Assembly: GCA_027068615.1 (NCBI GenBank)
Contig: JAMOQV010000161.1
Coordinates: forward strand, 1-18,330
Source of the DNA: Helicobacteraceae bacterium
Lineage (GTDB): Bacteria; Campylobacterota; Campylobacteria; Campylobacterales; Sulfurimonadaceae
Direction: 5' to 3'
DNA: 18,330 nucleotides
The translations under genes and the position numbers were made by a program. Each line of letters begins with the position of its first letter. The stretch's first letter is position 1. The notes under the pieces were generated by a model, which did not search any database, was not told where the DNA came from, and was given only the letters and a program-made list of their open reading frames with translations. Positions 1-6,488 of the stretch are shown here, one piece after another.

Positions 1-21
1 TTATAGTTGTGCCTATAAATA

Positions 22-978
22 TTAAAATAAACTTGCTTCTTTATTTTTTACTTCTTCTTTTAGTATAGATTTATCGTCACTTAAAATTAGTGCAAAATTA
101 AAATCATTATTTATTAATTTATTTATAATTTCATTATTTGTTTGTTTTTTTGTTATATATATGATTTTTGCCCAAGAAGCATTGTCTTGTAAAAACTTTG
201 CTTCTTTATCAATAAGATTTTCATCTGATTCAAATATTATAACTTGATCAGTTGTTCCAAAATCTTTTATTATTAAATCTTTTGTAACAAAAACAGCTTC
301 AAAATGTTTTAATTGAGTAAACTTTTTAAGGCGGTAGCTTATATCTAATGTTTTATATAGATACAGTAATTTTTCTAAGTATGGTATAAAAAATGGAGAT
401 AATGGTTGTCTTTCATAAAAAATATTATTATGAATAAAAGCAGTTTCAAATAATGTTTTATCTTTTATTTTTATTAAATTAATTTTATCTGGAAGGGCAG
501 GGGGCTTTTTTATATCTGTAAATAGATCTTGATTTGTTAAAGATGGTGTAAAAAGTATAATTGAATTTTCTTCAATATTCCAAAGGGATAAAAAAATATC
601 TTTGATATTTGAATACAAAGTTATAAAGTTTGTCTGGGTAATAATTTGTTTTGATAATTCGATACTAATTTCATCACAAGAATAAGATATAACTTTTCTT
701 TCTATAAGTCTAAAACGGAGAATTTTAGTTAAAGCATCTGGTATATTTTCAACTTTTATCCAAGCTATTTCACTGTCTGTTATTTGTGTTGGTTTGTCAA
801 ATACAATTCCATAAGCACCATTAAATATAGCTTCTTCTATGTCAGAATTATTAAATGCAACGAAGAGATCTCCTCTTCGTATTTTTTTTGCATCGAAAAC
901 TATATTTTCAAAATCGCTTACAAAAGGTTCATTTATAAGTTTTGCATGAGTTAGTGCTAGTATATTTACAAGTCTCAT
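22..978 (-). CDS. Degenerate Mur-ligase-like protein (MurE/MurF-related), function unknown
   Basis: A 318-residue protein with no assignable reaction. Residues about 26-90 resemble the N-terminal UDP-binding domain of MurE/MurF: a DAKKIRRGDLFVAF stretch (29-42), then EEAIFNGAYGIVFDKP, which matches the usual 'GDLFvAl...eeAi.nGA..vv' pattern. A MurF should next show a GxxGKT(T/S) ATP loop, but residues 95-107 read KVISYSCDEISIE, with neither glycine nor lysine. Residues about 226-250 may correspond to the start of the MurF C-terminal domain, though weakly. The protein is also shorter than real MurF (about 450-480 residues). Its ATG overlaps the metG stop by 4 bases, so it is probably co-translated with metG. 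The DNA looks more AT-rich than its neighbours, and the protein is rich in Lys, Ile, Asn and Phe. The frame is open throughout, so I favour a fast-evolving non-catalytic relative over a pseudogene. The Mur relationship is inferred from short motifs; that the frame is a real gene is more certain. Confidence 0.7.
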   Translation of the reverse strand: MRLVNILALTHAKLINEPFVSDFENIVFDAKKIRRGDLFVAFNNSDIEEAIFNGAYGIVFDKPTQITDSEIAWIKVENIPDALTKILRFRLIERKVISYSCDEISIELSKQIITQTNFITLYSNIKDIFLSLWNIEENSIILFTPSLTNQDLFTDIKKPPALPDKINLIKIKDKTLFETAFIHNNIFYERQPLSPFFIPYLEKLLYLYKTLDISYRLKKFTQLKHFEAVFVTKDLIIKDFGTTDQVIIFESDENLIDKEAKFLQDNASWAKIIYITKKQTNNEIINKLINNDFNFALILSDDKSILKEEVKNKEASLF

Positions 979-2906
979 CCAACAGGTGTACCAGCCTTTT
1001 TAGGTTTTTGGGGGCGAACTAGACAAAGTCCATCTTCATCTTTTGCAGCTAAAAGCATCCCCTCACTCATCATACCCATAAGTTTTGCAGGTTTTAAGTT
1101 TGCAACTACACAAGCTTGAGTACCTACTAAATCTTCAGGTGAGTAAAACTCTTTTATCCCAGCTACTATTTGTCTAGGTTTTTCTTCACCTAAATCAACT
1201 TGAAGTTTTAAAAGTTTTTTACTTTTTTTAACCTCTTGAGCCTCAACTATTGTACCAATTTTTAAAGAAGTTTCAAAGAATTGACCTATCTCTATAAGGT
1301 TATCTTCCTCTTTTTTAGGTTCATCTTTTTTACAATCATTCTCAGTTTTAGTTGGTTCTGCTTTTGGAGCTTCTGGCATCAAAGGTTCTTCAACACGAGG
1401 AAAAAGAGGTGGAACTTTTTTAATGATAAAAGTTTTTAAAAGTTGTTTATTCTCAACTAAATTTTTAAAACTTTCGTTGTTTATCTCAAAATTTAATGCA
1501 TCTGCTATGGTATTTGTTGTTTTTGGCATAATAGGGTGAAGCATAATAGAAGCTTTTGCTAAGATATTTGCAACAAGTGCAACAGTAGCTAATGCTTCAT
1601 CTTTTTTTCCCTCTTTCATTTTTGTCCAAGGTGCATACTCTTCTATAGCTTTGTTTCCTATTGAAAAAAGTTTCCATAATTCATCAAGATAACGGTGTGT
1701 TTGAACATTTTTCATAAATTCATCAAGATTACTAAGTGCAGTATTCATAGACTCTAACTCTTTTGAGTGATATTTTTCAACATCAATACTATCTATTTCA
1801 AAATCACTATATTTTCCACTCATACCGATAATACGGTTTAGTAGATTTCCTAAGTCATTTGATAGTTCAGAATTTATTCTATCTATAAATGCTCTTTGAG
1901 AAAAATCTCCATCTTGACCAAATGGAACTTCACGAAGCATAAAGTATCTAAGATTTTCAACTCCATAAGCATCTGCTACCTCTTTAGGTGATACTACATT
2001 TCCTTTTGATTTACTCATCTTTTCACCATCACGAGTCCACCAACCATGAGCTGCTATAGTTTTTGGTAGTGGTAAATCCAAACTCATTAAAAATGCAGGC
2101 CAGTATATAGCATGAAAACGAAGTATATCTTTACCTACAAAGTGTGTAGAAGCTGGCCAGAAATCCATAAGAGCTTCATCATCACCATATCCTAAGGCTG
2201 TAACATAGTTCATAAGTGCATCAAGCCAAACATACATAACATGTTTATCATCATTTAGACTTTCAGGCATAGGAACACCCCATTTAAATGATGTTCTTGT
2301 TACTGATAAGTCACGAAGACCACTTTTTACAAAATTTATAACTTCATTTCCACGAGAACGAGGAAGTACAAAGTCTGGATTTTCTTCATAAAACTTTAAA
2401 AGTTTATCTTCATATTTTGATAGTTTAAAAAAGTAACTTTCCTCTTTTACTATACTTGTTGTTCTACCACAATCAGGACAAAATTCACTATCTACAAGTT
2501 GAGTTTCTGGGAAGAAAGTCTCACAACTTACACAGTAATGACCCTCATAAAAATCTTTATAGATATCACCTTTTGCAAACATAACTTCAAAAGCTTTTTG
2601 AACACCTTTTTTATGTTTTGCATCTGTAGTTCTTATAAACTGGTCATAGCTTATTTCAAACTCATCCCAAAGGTTTTTAAATGTAGCACTAATCTCATCT
2701 GCAAACTCTTGAGTAGGCTTGTTATTTTTTATGGCAGATTCTTCTATCTTCTGTCCATGTTCATCAGTACCTGTTAAAAAGTAAGTTTTCTCACCTTTTA
2801 GTCTTTCATATCTAGCCATAGTATCTGCAATAAAAGTTGTATAAGCATGACCAATATGTGCTTCGCCATTAACATAGTATATAGGTGTTGTGATATATTT
2901 ACTCAA
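975..2906 (-). CDS. metG: Methionyl-tRNA synthetase with C-terminal tRNA-binding domain
   Basis: A cytoplasmic class I aminoacyl-tRNA synthetase that charges tRNA-Met for initiation and elongation. The HIGH signature is at residues 17-20 and KMSKS at 296-300. A single Cys-x2-Cys...Cys-x2-Cys zinc knuckle is at C125, C128, C143 and C146. The anticodon-binding helical domain follows to about residue 490, then a charged Lys/Glu/Pro-rich linker. A Trbp111/EMAP-II-like OB fold at about 535-643 (GQFFETSLKIGTIVEAQEV to the end) should allow dimerisation and non-specific tRNA binding. At 643 residues it is full length for the type with this extra domain. The start is TTG at 2904-2906: GAGG lies 8 bases upstream, and any later start would remove the HIGH motif. 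Its stop overlaps the ATG of the Mur-like gene. It lies 52 bases after tmk with no clear terminator, so it may share that transcript. Confidence 0.97.
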   Translation of the reverse strand: MSKYITTPIYYVNGEAHIGHAYTTFIADTMARYERLKGEKTYFLTGTDEHGQKIEESAIKNNKPTQEFADEISATFKNLWDEFEISYDQFIRTTDAKHKKGVQKAFEVMFAKGDIYKDFYEGHYCVSCETFFPETQLVDSEFCPDCGRTTSIVKEESYFFKLSKYEDKLLKFYEENPDFVLPRSRGNEVINFVKSGLRDLSVTRTSFKWGVPMPESLNDDKHVMYVWLDALMNYVTALGYGDDEALMDFWPASTHFVGKDILRFHAIYWPAFLMSLDLPLPKTIAAHGWWTRDGEKMSKSKGNVVSPKEVADAYGVENLRYFMLREVPFGQDGDFSQRAFIDRINSELSNDLGNLLNRIIGMSGKYSDFEIDSIDVEKYHSKELESMNTALSNLDEFMKNVQTHRYLDELWKLFSIGNKAIEEYAPWTKMKEGKKDEALATVALVANILAKASIMLHPIMPKTTNTIADALNFEINNESFKNLVENKQLLKTFIIKKVPPLFPRVEEPLMPEAPKAEPTKTENDCKKDEPKKEEDNLIEIGQFFETSLKIGTIVEAQEVKKSKKLLKLQVDLGEEKPRQIVAGIKEFYSPEDLVGTQACVVANLKPAKLMGMMSEGMLLAAKDEDGLCLVRPQKPKKAGTPVG

Positions 2907-2914
2907 AATCTTTG

Positions 2915-2918
2915 CCTC
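2915..2918 (-). promoter_or_regulatory. Ribosome binding site supporting the TTG start of metG
   Basis: On the minus strand GAGG is followed by 8 bases and then TTG. No in-frame ATG or GTG could give an intact N terminus, so this site fixes the start. Confidence 0.65.
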
Positions 2919-2958
2919 GTATCATTTTTTATTTTTGTTATTTTACCCTAATTTGGGT

Positions 2959-3528
2959 TTAAAAATGCTTTAGTATCTCTTTTGTTATCTCTTCTATACT
3001 TTTTGTTGCATCTATAGTTATAAGTTCTAAGTTTAAAAGTTTTGTAGCTTCTATTATAGCCTCTTGTATATCTAGTAGATATTTGCTACCTCTTAACTCT
3101 ATACCATCCAACTCTTTTTGAGATAGTCTATACTCTAGTTCCTCTTTTGTAAGTTTAAGTAAAAAAACTTTTTGAGGGTAGATATTGCTTGTAGCAAAGT
3201 TATTTAAAGTTACTAACTCTTTTTTGTTTATCTCACCTTGTATTAATGCATAGGCTATTCCACTTACAGCACTTCTATCTGAGATAATCATTTTATCTAA
3301 ATTTGGTTCTATAACCTCTGTTATATGTTCTGCTCTATCTGCTAAAAAAAGTAAAAATTCTGCTTTTTTACTTTTTGTTTTAGCAGATAAAACCATCTCT
3401 CTTATCTCTTTTCCAACTACTGTAGCACCTGGTTCTTTTGTGATGATAGCATCTTTGAAATGTTTTTTTAACTCTTGTATCTGAGTGCTTTTACCAGCTG
3501 TATCTATACCCTCTATAGCTATATACAT
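2959..3528 (-). CDS. tmk: Thymidylate kinase (dTMP kinase)
   Basis: Phosphorylates dTMP to dTDP with ATP, an essential step toward dTTP in the cytoplasm. The P-loop is at residues 7-15 (GIDTAGKST), followed by KEPGAT at 31-36, equivalent to the EPGGT motif, and FLADRAEHI at 61-69. The DR nucleotide-binding motif is D84-R85, but the usual DRY/DRF reads DRS here, and the common AYQ motif reads AYA. The LID region (around ELDGIELRG) has few arginines. At 189 residues it is slightly short for the family (about 200-215). The start is ATG with a strong AGAGGA 6 bases upstream, and it overlaps the end of coaD by 10 bases. From memory, coaD-tmk adjacency is also found in Campylobacter. Identity is clear; the motif variants look like lineage divergence rather than loss of function. 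Confidence 0.93.
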   Translation of the reverse strand: MYIAIEGIDTAGKSTQIQELKKHFKDAIITKEPGATVVGKEIREMVLSAKTKSKKAEFLLFLADRAEHITEVIEPNLDKMIISDRSAVSGIAYALIQGEINKKELVTLNNFATSNIYPQKVFLLKLTKEELEYRLSQKELDGIELRGSKYLLDIQEAIIEATKLLNLELITIDATKSIEEITKEILKHF

Positions 3529-4001
3529 TTTTTATCCTCTATAAATTGATGCACCTCTTTTGGTACTAAATGGGAGATTTTCCCATTATACTTCATAAGA
3601 CCTCTAACTATAGATGAACTAACAAAAGCATGTTGTAGATTTGGCATTAGATATACAGTTTCTATAGTATCATCTAAGGAGTTATTTAAGTAGCCCATTT
3701 GTAGTTCATACTCAAAATCACTAACAGCTCTTAAACCTCTTATAAGTATATTTGCATTGTATTGTTTTGCTAAATCAACTGTTAAATTGTCAAATCCTAC
3801 AACTTTTACACCATTGAGTTGGCTTAGTGCTTTTTCAACCATTGAAATTCTATCTTGAAGATTAAAAAGAGGTGTTTTTTCTTTTGATATTGCAACAGCT
3901 ACTATAACTTCATCAAAAAGGTTTAAAGCTCGTTTTATAATATCAAAATGTCCATTTGTTATAGGGTCAAAAGTTCCAGGGTAAAGTGCTATTTTATTCA
4001 T
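3519..4001 (-). CDS. coaD: Phosphopantetheine adenylyltransferase
   Basis: Transfers AMP from ATP to 4'-phosphopantetheine to give dephospho-CoA, the fourth step of coenzyme A synthesis. It belongs to the nucleotidyltransferase superfamily. The start region reads MNKIALYPGTFDPITNGH, with T10 and the catalytic T/NxGH motif ending at H18. ILIRGLRAVSDFEYELQM and VSSSIVRGL near the C terminus are the other family signatures. I chose the ATG at 3999-4001, giving 160 residues, the usual CoaD length. An upstream in-frame TTG at 4034 would add 11 unrelated residues, overlap ubiX by 41 bases, and have its AGGA only one base away. The chosen start has GGAA 5 bases upstream and overlaps the ubiX stop by 8 bases, suggesting translational coupling. 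Its stop overlaps tmk. Confidence 0.95.
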   Translation of the reverse strand: MNKIALYPGTFDPITNGHFDIIKRALNLFDEVIVAVAISKEKTPLFNLQDRISMVEKALSQLNGVKVVGFDNLTVDLAKQYNANILIRGLRAVSDFEYELQMGYLNNSLDDTIETVYLMPNLQHAFVSSSIVRGLMKYNGKISHLVPKEVHQFIEDKKCI

Positions 4002-4521
4002 CTGTTTTCCATCTTTTATATAAATTATTTTCAATTCCTAAAAGGTCAAACCATTTTCCAACTATAAAGTTTTCCATATCATCTAGTGTTTGTTGTTTTG
4101 AGTAGTAACCCATAACAGGTGGGGCTATAACTATACCTAGTGTTGATAGTTTGTGCATATTTTCCAAAGATATGGCAGAGTAGGGCATCTCTCTAGGAGC
4201 TAGGATGAGTTTTTTTTGTTCTTTTATCATAACTGATGCTACTCTTGTAACTAGATTATCAGCAATACCACAAGAGATTTTTGCCAGTGTATTCATGCTA
4301 CACGGTGCAATAAGCATAGCATCAATTCCAAATGAACCAGATGCTATACTAGCACCTATATCTTTGTTGTTATGGATAGTTACATCCATCTCTTCATCTA
4401 AAACTATTTTAGAGTTATCTGTCATTATAAAATGTTTTTCTATTGTATTTGGAAGTAATCTTAATGCTTTTAAACCTAAGTTTACTCCACTTGCTCCACT
4501 TATTGCTATAACTATTTTCAA
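3994..4521 (-). CDS. ubiX: Flavin prenyltransferase UbiX
   Basis: Attaches a dimethylallyl group to FMN to make prenyl-FMN, the cofactor of UbiD-type decarboxylases. In these bacteria its likely use is in menaquinone-type quinone or aromatic acid metabolism. It is a flavoprotein with the N-terminal ISGASG loop (7-12). Further family signatures are SGSFGIDAMLIAPCS (61-75), LAPREMP (108-114), SLENMHKLS (118-126) and GYYSKQQ (138-144). By motif alignment with the Pseudomonas enzyme, R93, K100, E111 and Y140 match the substrate-binding residues; the last, an arginine there, is K156 here, a conservative change. The start is TTG at 4519-4521, giving the MKIVIAISGASG start expected of the family, with GGAG 10 bases upstream. 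One base separates it from the flgA stop. The related PPC decarboxylase fold (CoaBC) is less likely because the SLENM and PREMP signatures are those of UbiX. No ubiD is visible in the window. Confidence 0.92.
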   Translation of the reverse strand: MKIVIAISGASGVNLGLKALRLLPNTIEKHFIMTDNSKIVLDEEMDVTIHNNKDIGASIASGSFGIDAMLIAPCSMNTLAKISCGIADNLVTRVASVMIKEQKKLILAPREMPYSAISLENMHKLSTLGIVIAPPVMGYYSKQQTLDDMENFIVGKWFDLLGIENNLYKRWKTDE

Positions 4522-4522
4522 C

Positions 4523-5392
4523 TTAATACATCTCCGTTTTATTTATGCCTATCGCTTTTACTTTTAGTTTTATTTTATTGCTTTTTTCAACATTTAAGGT
4601 ATCTCCCAATCTTGCATTTTTTAATGCTTTTGCTTCAAAAGATATATCTATACCATTGTCATGTAAGATAACATTAACAATAGAACCTCTTTTTATAATG
4701 TTTAATCTTTCTGTATTTTGTATAGTTAGTATTTTACCTTTATTTATGTGGTATCTGGCTTGTAAAGAGTTTTTAGCTATATGTTGTATAGGTTTTGCCC
4801 TTAATTTTTCTAAAAAAACTTTTTTTGCTTTAGTATCAAAATGTGATATTTTTGTACCTTTTTGTAACCTTTTTGTAGCTATATAAACTAAGATTTTGGC
4901 TTTTATCGTGTAGTTGAAAAAAAACTTTTTTTTATCTTCTGTTTTTATACTTACTATACCGTGATTATATAGGTAGTTTCTTTTTCTTACATCTACTGTA
5001 AAGTTTTTTGGTTGTTTTTTTATATAACCTCGTGGTTGGACTTTTATTGAGATTATATCTATATTTTTATAACTTCTTTTATAATATCTCCATAAAGACT
5101 GTTTTATCTTTGATGTGTCTATATTACTCTCTTTTATAAAGTTTATATAGTTACTTTGAGCTTTTAGTTTTTTGTAACCATTTTGTTGTAAAAGTTTTAT
5201 AAGTAGTTTTGATTTTATTCTTTTTGAATATTTATTTGATGGGATTTTAAAAAAAGTTTTGTCAAATTTTGGATTTTTAATAATTGATGATATATTTATA
5301 TCATTACTTTTTACATAATATGTTTCTTGTAAAATAGTTGAAGCATTTAGTGATGATAAAAGTAAAATAAATAGTAAAAATTTGATAAACAT
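4523..5392 (-). CDS. flgA: Flagellar basal-body P-ring assembly chaperone FlgA
   Basis: A periplasmic chaperone that helps FlgI polymerise into the flagellar P ring. A Sec signal peptide is evident: MFIKFLLFILLLSSLNAS, with cleavage likely near residue 18. The N-terminal half (about 20-165) is Lys/Asn/Tyr-rich and hard to place. An SAF-type domain starts near 168, with RLQKGTKIS and the ARYHINKGKIL motif at 212-222. The last 60 residues (IIKRGSIVNVILHDNGIDI through ALKNARLGDTLNV) give the beta-rich FlgA C-terminal domain. At 289 residues it is longer than enteric FlgA (about 220), as expected when the extra N-terminal domain is kept. It heads the minus-strand cluster. No ribosome binding site precedes the ATG and a TATAAT lies just 7 bases upstream, so it may be read from a leaderless message. 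No sigma-54 or sigma-28 flagellar promoter is evident. Confidence 0.88.
   Translation of the reverse strand: MFIKFLLFILLLSSLNASTILQETYYVKSNDINISSIIKNPKFDKTFFKIPSNKYSKRIKSKLLIKLLQQNGYKKLKAQSNYINFIKESNIDTSKIKQSLWRYYKRSYKNIDIISIKVQPRGYIKKQPKNFTVDVRKRNYLYNHGIVSIKTEDKKKFFFNYTIKAKILVYIATKRLQKGTKISHFDTKAKKVFLEKLRAKPIQHIAKNSLQARYHINKGKILTIQNTERLNIIKRGSIVNVILHDNGIDISFEAKALKNARLGDTLNVEKSNKIKLKVKAIGINKTEMY
4532..4535 (-). promoter_or_regulatory. Ribosome binding site supporting the TTG start of ubiX
   Basis: On the minus strand GGAG lies inside the last codons of flgA, 10 bases before TTG. The spacing is slightly long. The only nearby ATG is in the flgA frame and meets a stop two codons later, so TTG remains the best start. 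Confidence 0.5.
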
Positions 5393-5399
5393 TAGTTGT

Positions 5400-5405
5400 A
5401 TTATA
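5400..5405 (-). promoter_or_regulatory. -10 box (TATAAT) of a putative flgA operon promoter
   Basis: A perfect TATAAT on the minus strand, ending 7 bases before the flgA ATG. No -35 hexamer is evident, but the upstream DNA is AT-rich with T tracts, as is known for vegetative promoters in Campylobacterota. Transcription would start at or within a base or two of the ATG. Confidence 0.55.
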
Positions 5406-5457
5406 GTGAAAATTTACTTAAAATTTTAAATGAAGCTATATATAAATAAAATTTAAC

Positions 5458-5463
5458 TATAAT
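5458..5463 (+). promoter_or_regulatory. -10 box (TATAAT) of a putative pheS operon promoter
   Basis: A perfect TATAAT, with a start point expected near 5470 and therefore a leader of about 26 bases before the pheS start. No clear -35 box is seen; the upstream sequence is AT-rich with alternating TA. It probably drives pheS-pheT-aroA-ispH. Confidence 0.6.
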
Positions 5464-5485
5464 GTTTTCAAAATTTTCAGATACT

Positions 5486-5489
5486 AGGA
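5486..5489 (+). promoter_or_regulatory. Ribosome binding site supporting the TTG start of pheS
   Basis: AGGA is followed by 6 bases and then TTG at 5496-5498. The next in-frame ATG is codon 39, which would remove the conserved N-terminal helices, so this site favours TTG. Confidence 0.65.
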
Positions 5490-5495
5490 TACATA

Positions 5496-6488
5496 TTGAA
5501 ACAATGGTATGATGCGATAAAAAATGCACAGGATGTTGAACAACTTGAAGAGATTCGAATCTCTGTGTTTGGTAAAAAAGGTGTTTTGGCTTCAGAATTT
5601 GCTAAGATGAAAACTGCTCCAAATGAGGAAAAGTCAAAGATAGCAAAAGAGTTAAATACTCATAAATCTGCACTTATGAATGAATTTACTGCAAGAAAGA
5701 TAACTCTACAAACTTTAGAATTACAAAATGCAATGAAAGAGGAAGCTATAGATGTTTCTCTATATTCAACTACAAGTGAAGCAGGTGCTTTACATCCAGT
5801 TATGGAGACTATGGATAGGATAGTGGAGTATTTTTCATCTATGAATTTTGCTGTAAAAACAGGAAATATGGTAGAGGATGATTTTAATAACTTTGAAGCA
5901 TTAAATCTTCCAAAGTATCATCCAGCTCGTGATATGCAGGATACATTTTATTTTAAAGATGAGATGCTTCTTCGTACACATACTTCACCTGTTCAGATAA
6001 GAACTATGATGAGTACAAAACCACCTATCCGTATGATAGCACCAGGGGCTGTTTTTCGTCGTGATTATGATTTAACTCATACCCCTATGTTTCATCAGAT
6101 AGAGGGTCTTTTAGTGGATGAAAAAGGCAAAGTTTCTTTTGCAAACTTAAAGTATATACTAGAAGATTTTTTAAAATATATGTTTGGTGATGTTGAAGTT
6201 CGTTTCCGTCCATCATTTTTCCCGTTTACTGAACCATCAGCAGAGGTAGATATCTCTTGTGTTTTTTGTAAAGGTGAGGGTTGTAGAGTATGTTCTAAAA
6301 CAGGTTGGTTAGAAGTTTTAGGATGTGGAATTGTAGATCCAAATGTTTTTGAGGCTGTTAAGTATGAAGATGTTAGTGGTTATGCTTTTGGATTAGGCGT
6401 AGAGAGATTTGCAATGCTTATTCATCAGATAGGCGATCTTCGTTCGTTGTTTGAGGGAGATATAAAACTATTGGAGCAGTTTCAATGA
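5496..6488 (+). CDS. pheS: Phenylalanyl-tRNA synthetase alpha subunit
   Basis: The catalytic subunit of the alpha2-beta2 class II synthetase that charges tRNA-Phe. An N-terminal coiled-coil arm that contacts tRNA (about 1-90) is followed by the catalytic domain. Class II motif 2 is around FRRDYDLTHTPMFHQIEG (187-204). Motif 3 is GYAFGLGVERFAML (295-308), with the ATP-binding Arg. Phenylalanine-pocket stretches include THTSPVQIRTM (161-171). A Cys cluster, C255-x2-C258-x4-C263-x2-C266, sits in the catalytic domain; it may bind zinc, is known in several phyla and is absent from the E. coli protein. At 330 residues it has the normal length. Translation starts at TTG (5496-5498) with AGGA 6 bases upstream, and the protein then begins MKQWYDAI, as family members do. 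Its stop overlaps the pheT ATG (ATGA), so the two subunits are probably co-translated. Confidence 0.98.
   Translation: MKQWYDAIKNAQDVEQLEEIRISVFGKKGVLASEFAKMKTAPNEEKSKIAKELNTHKSALMNEFTARKITLQTLELQNAMKEEAIDVSLYSTTSEAGALHPVMETMDRIVEYFSSMNFAVKTGNMVEDDFNNFEALNLPKYHPARDMQDTFYFKDEMLLRTHTSPVQIRTMMSTKPPIRMIAPGAVFRRDYDLTHTPMFHQIEGLLVDEKGKVSFANLKYILEDFLKYMFGDVEVRFRPSFFPFTEPSAEVDISCVFCKGEGCRVCSKTGWLEVLGCGIVDPNVFEAVKYEDVSGYAFGLGVERFAMLIHQIGDLRSLFEGDIKLLEQFQ

Noticed and set aside
1..18. Inverted repeat TTATAG-TTGTGC-CTATAA at the left edge, just after the Mur-like gene
   Set aside because: The stem is only 6 bp of mostly A-T pairs, and the window edge hides any T tract. Too weak to call a terminator.
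2499..2777. Plus-strand open frame of 92 codons inside metG
   Set aside because: It lies wholly opposite the conserved metG coding region, has no recognisable domain, and has a composition that mirrors the sense gene.
2907..2958. Possible terminator or promoter in the tmk-metG gap (ACCC-TAATTT-GGGT, and a TAAAAT-like box)
   Set aside because: The stem is only 4 bp with no clean T run on the minus strand after it, and the -10-like string is not distinctive in such AT-rich DNA.
4002..4034. Longer coaD starting at an upstream TTG (4034)
   Set aside because: It adds residues not found in the family, overlaps ubiX by 41 bases, and its purine run is only one base from the codon. The ATG at 4001 gives the standard 160-residue length.
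4205..4886. Two plus-strand open frames (113 and 120 codons) opposite ubiX and flgA
   Set aside because: They are hydrophobic shadow frames opposite well-supported genes, with no family resemblance.
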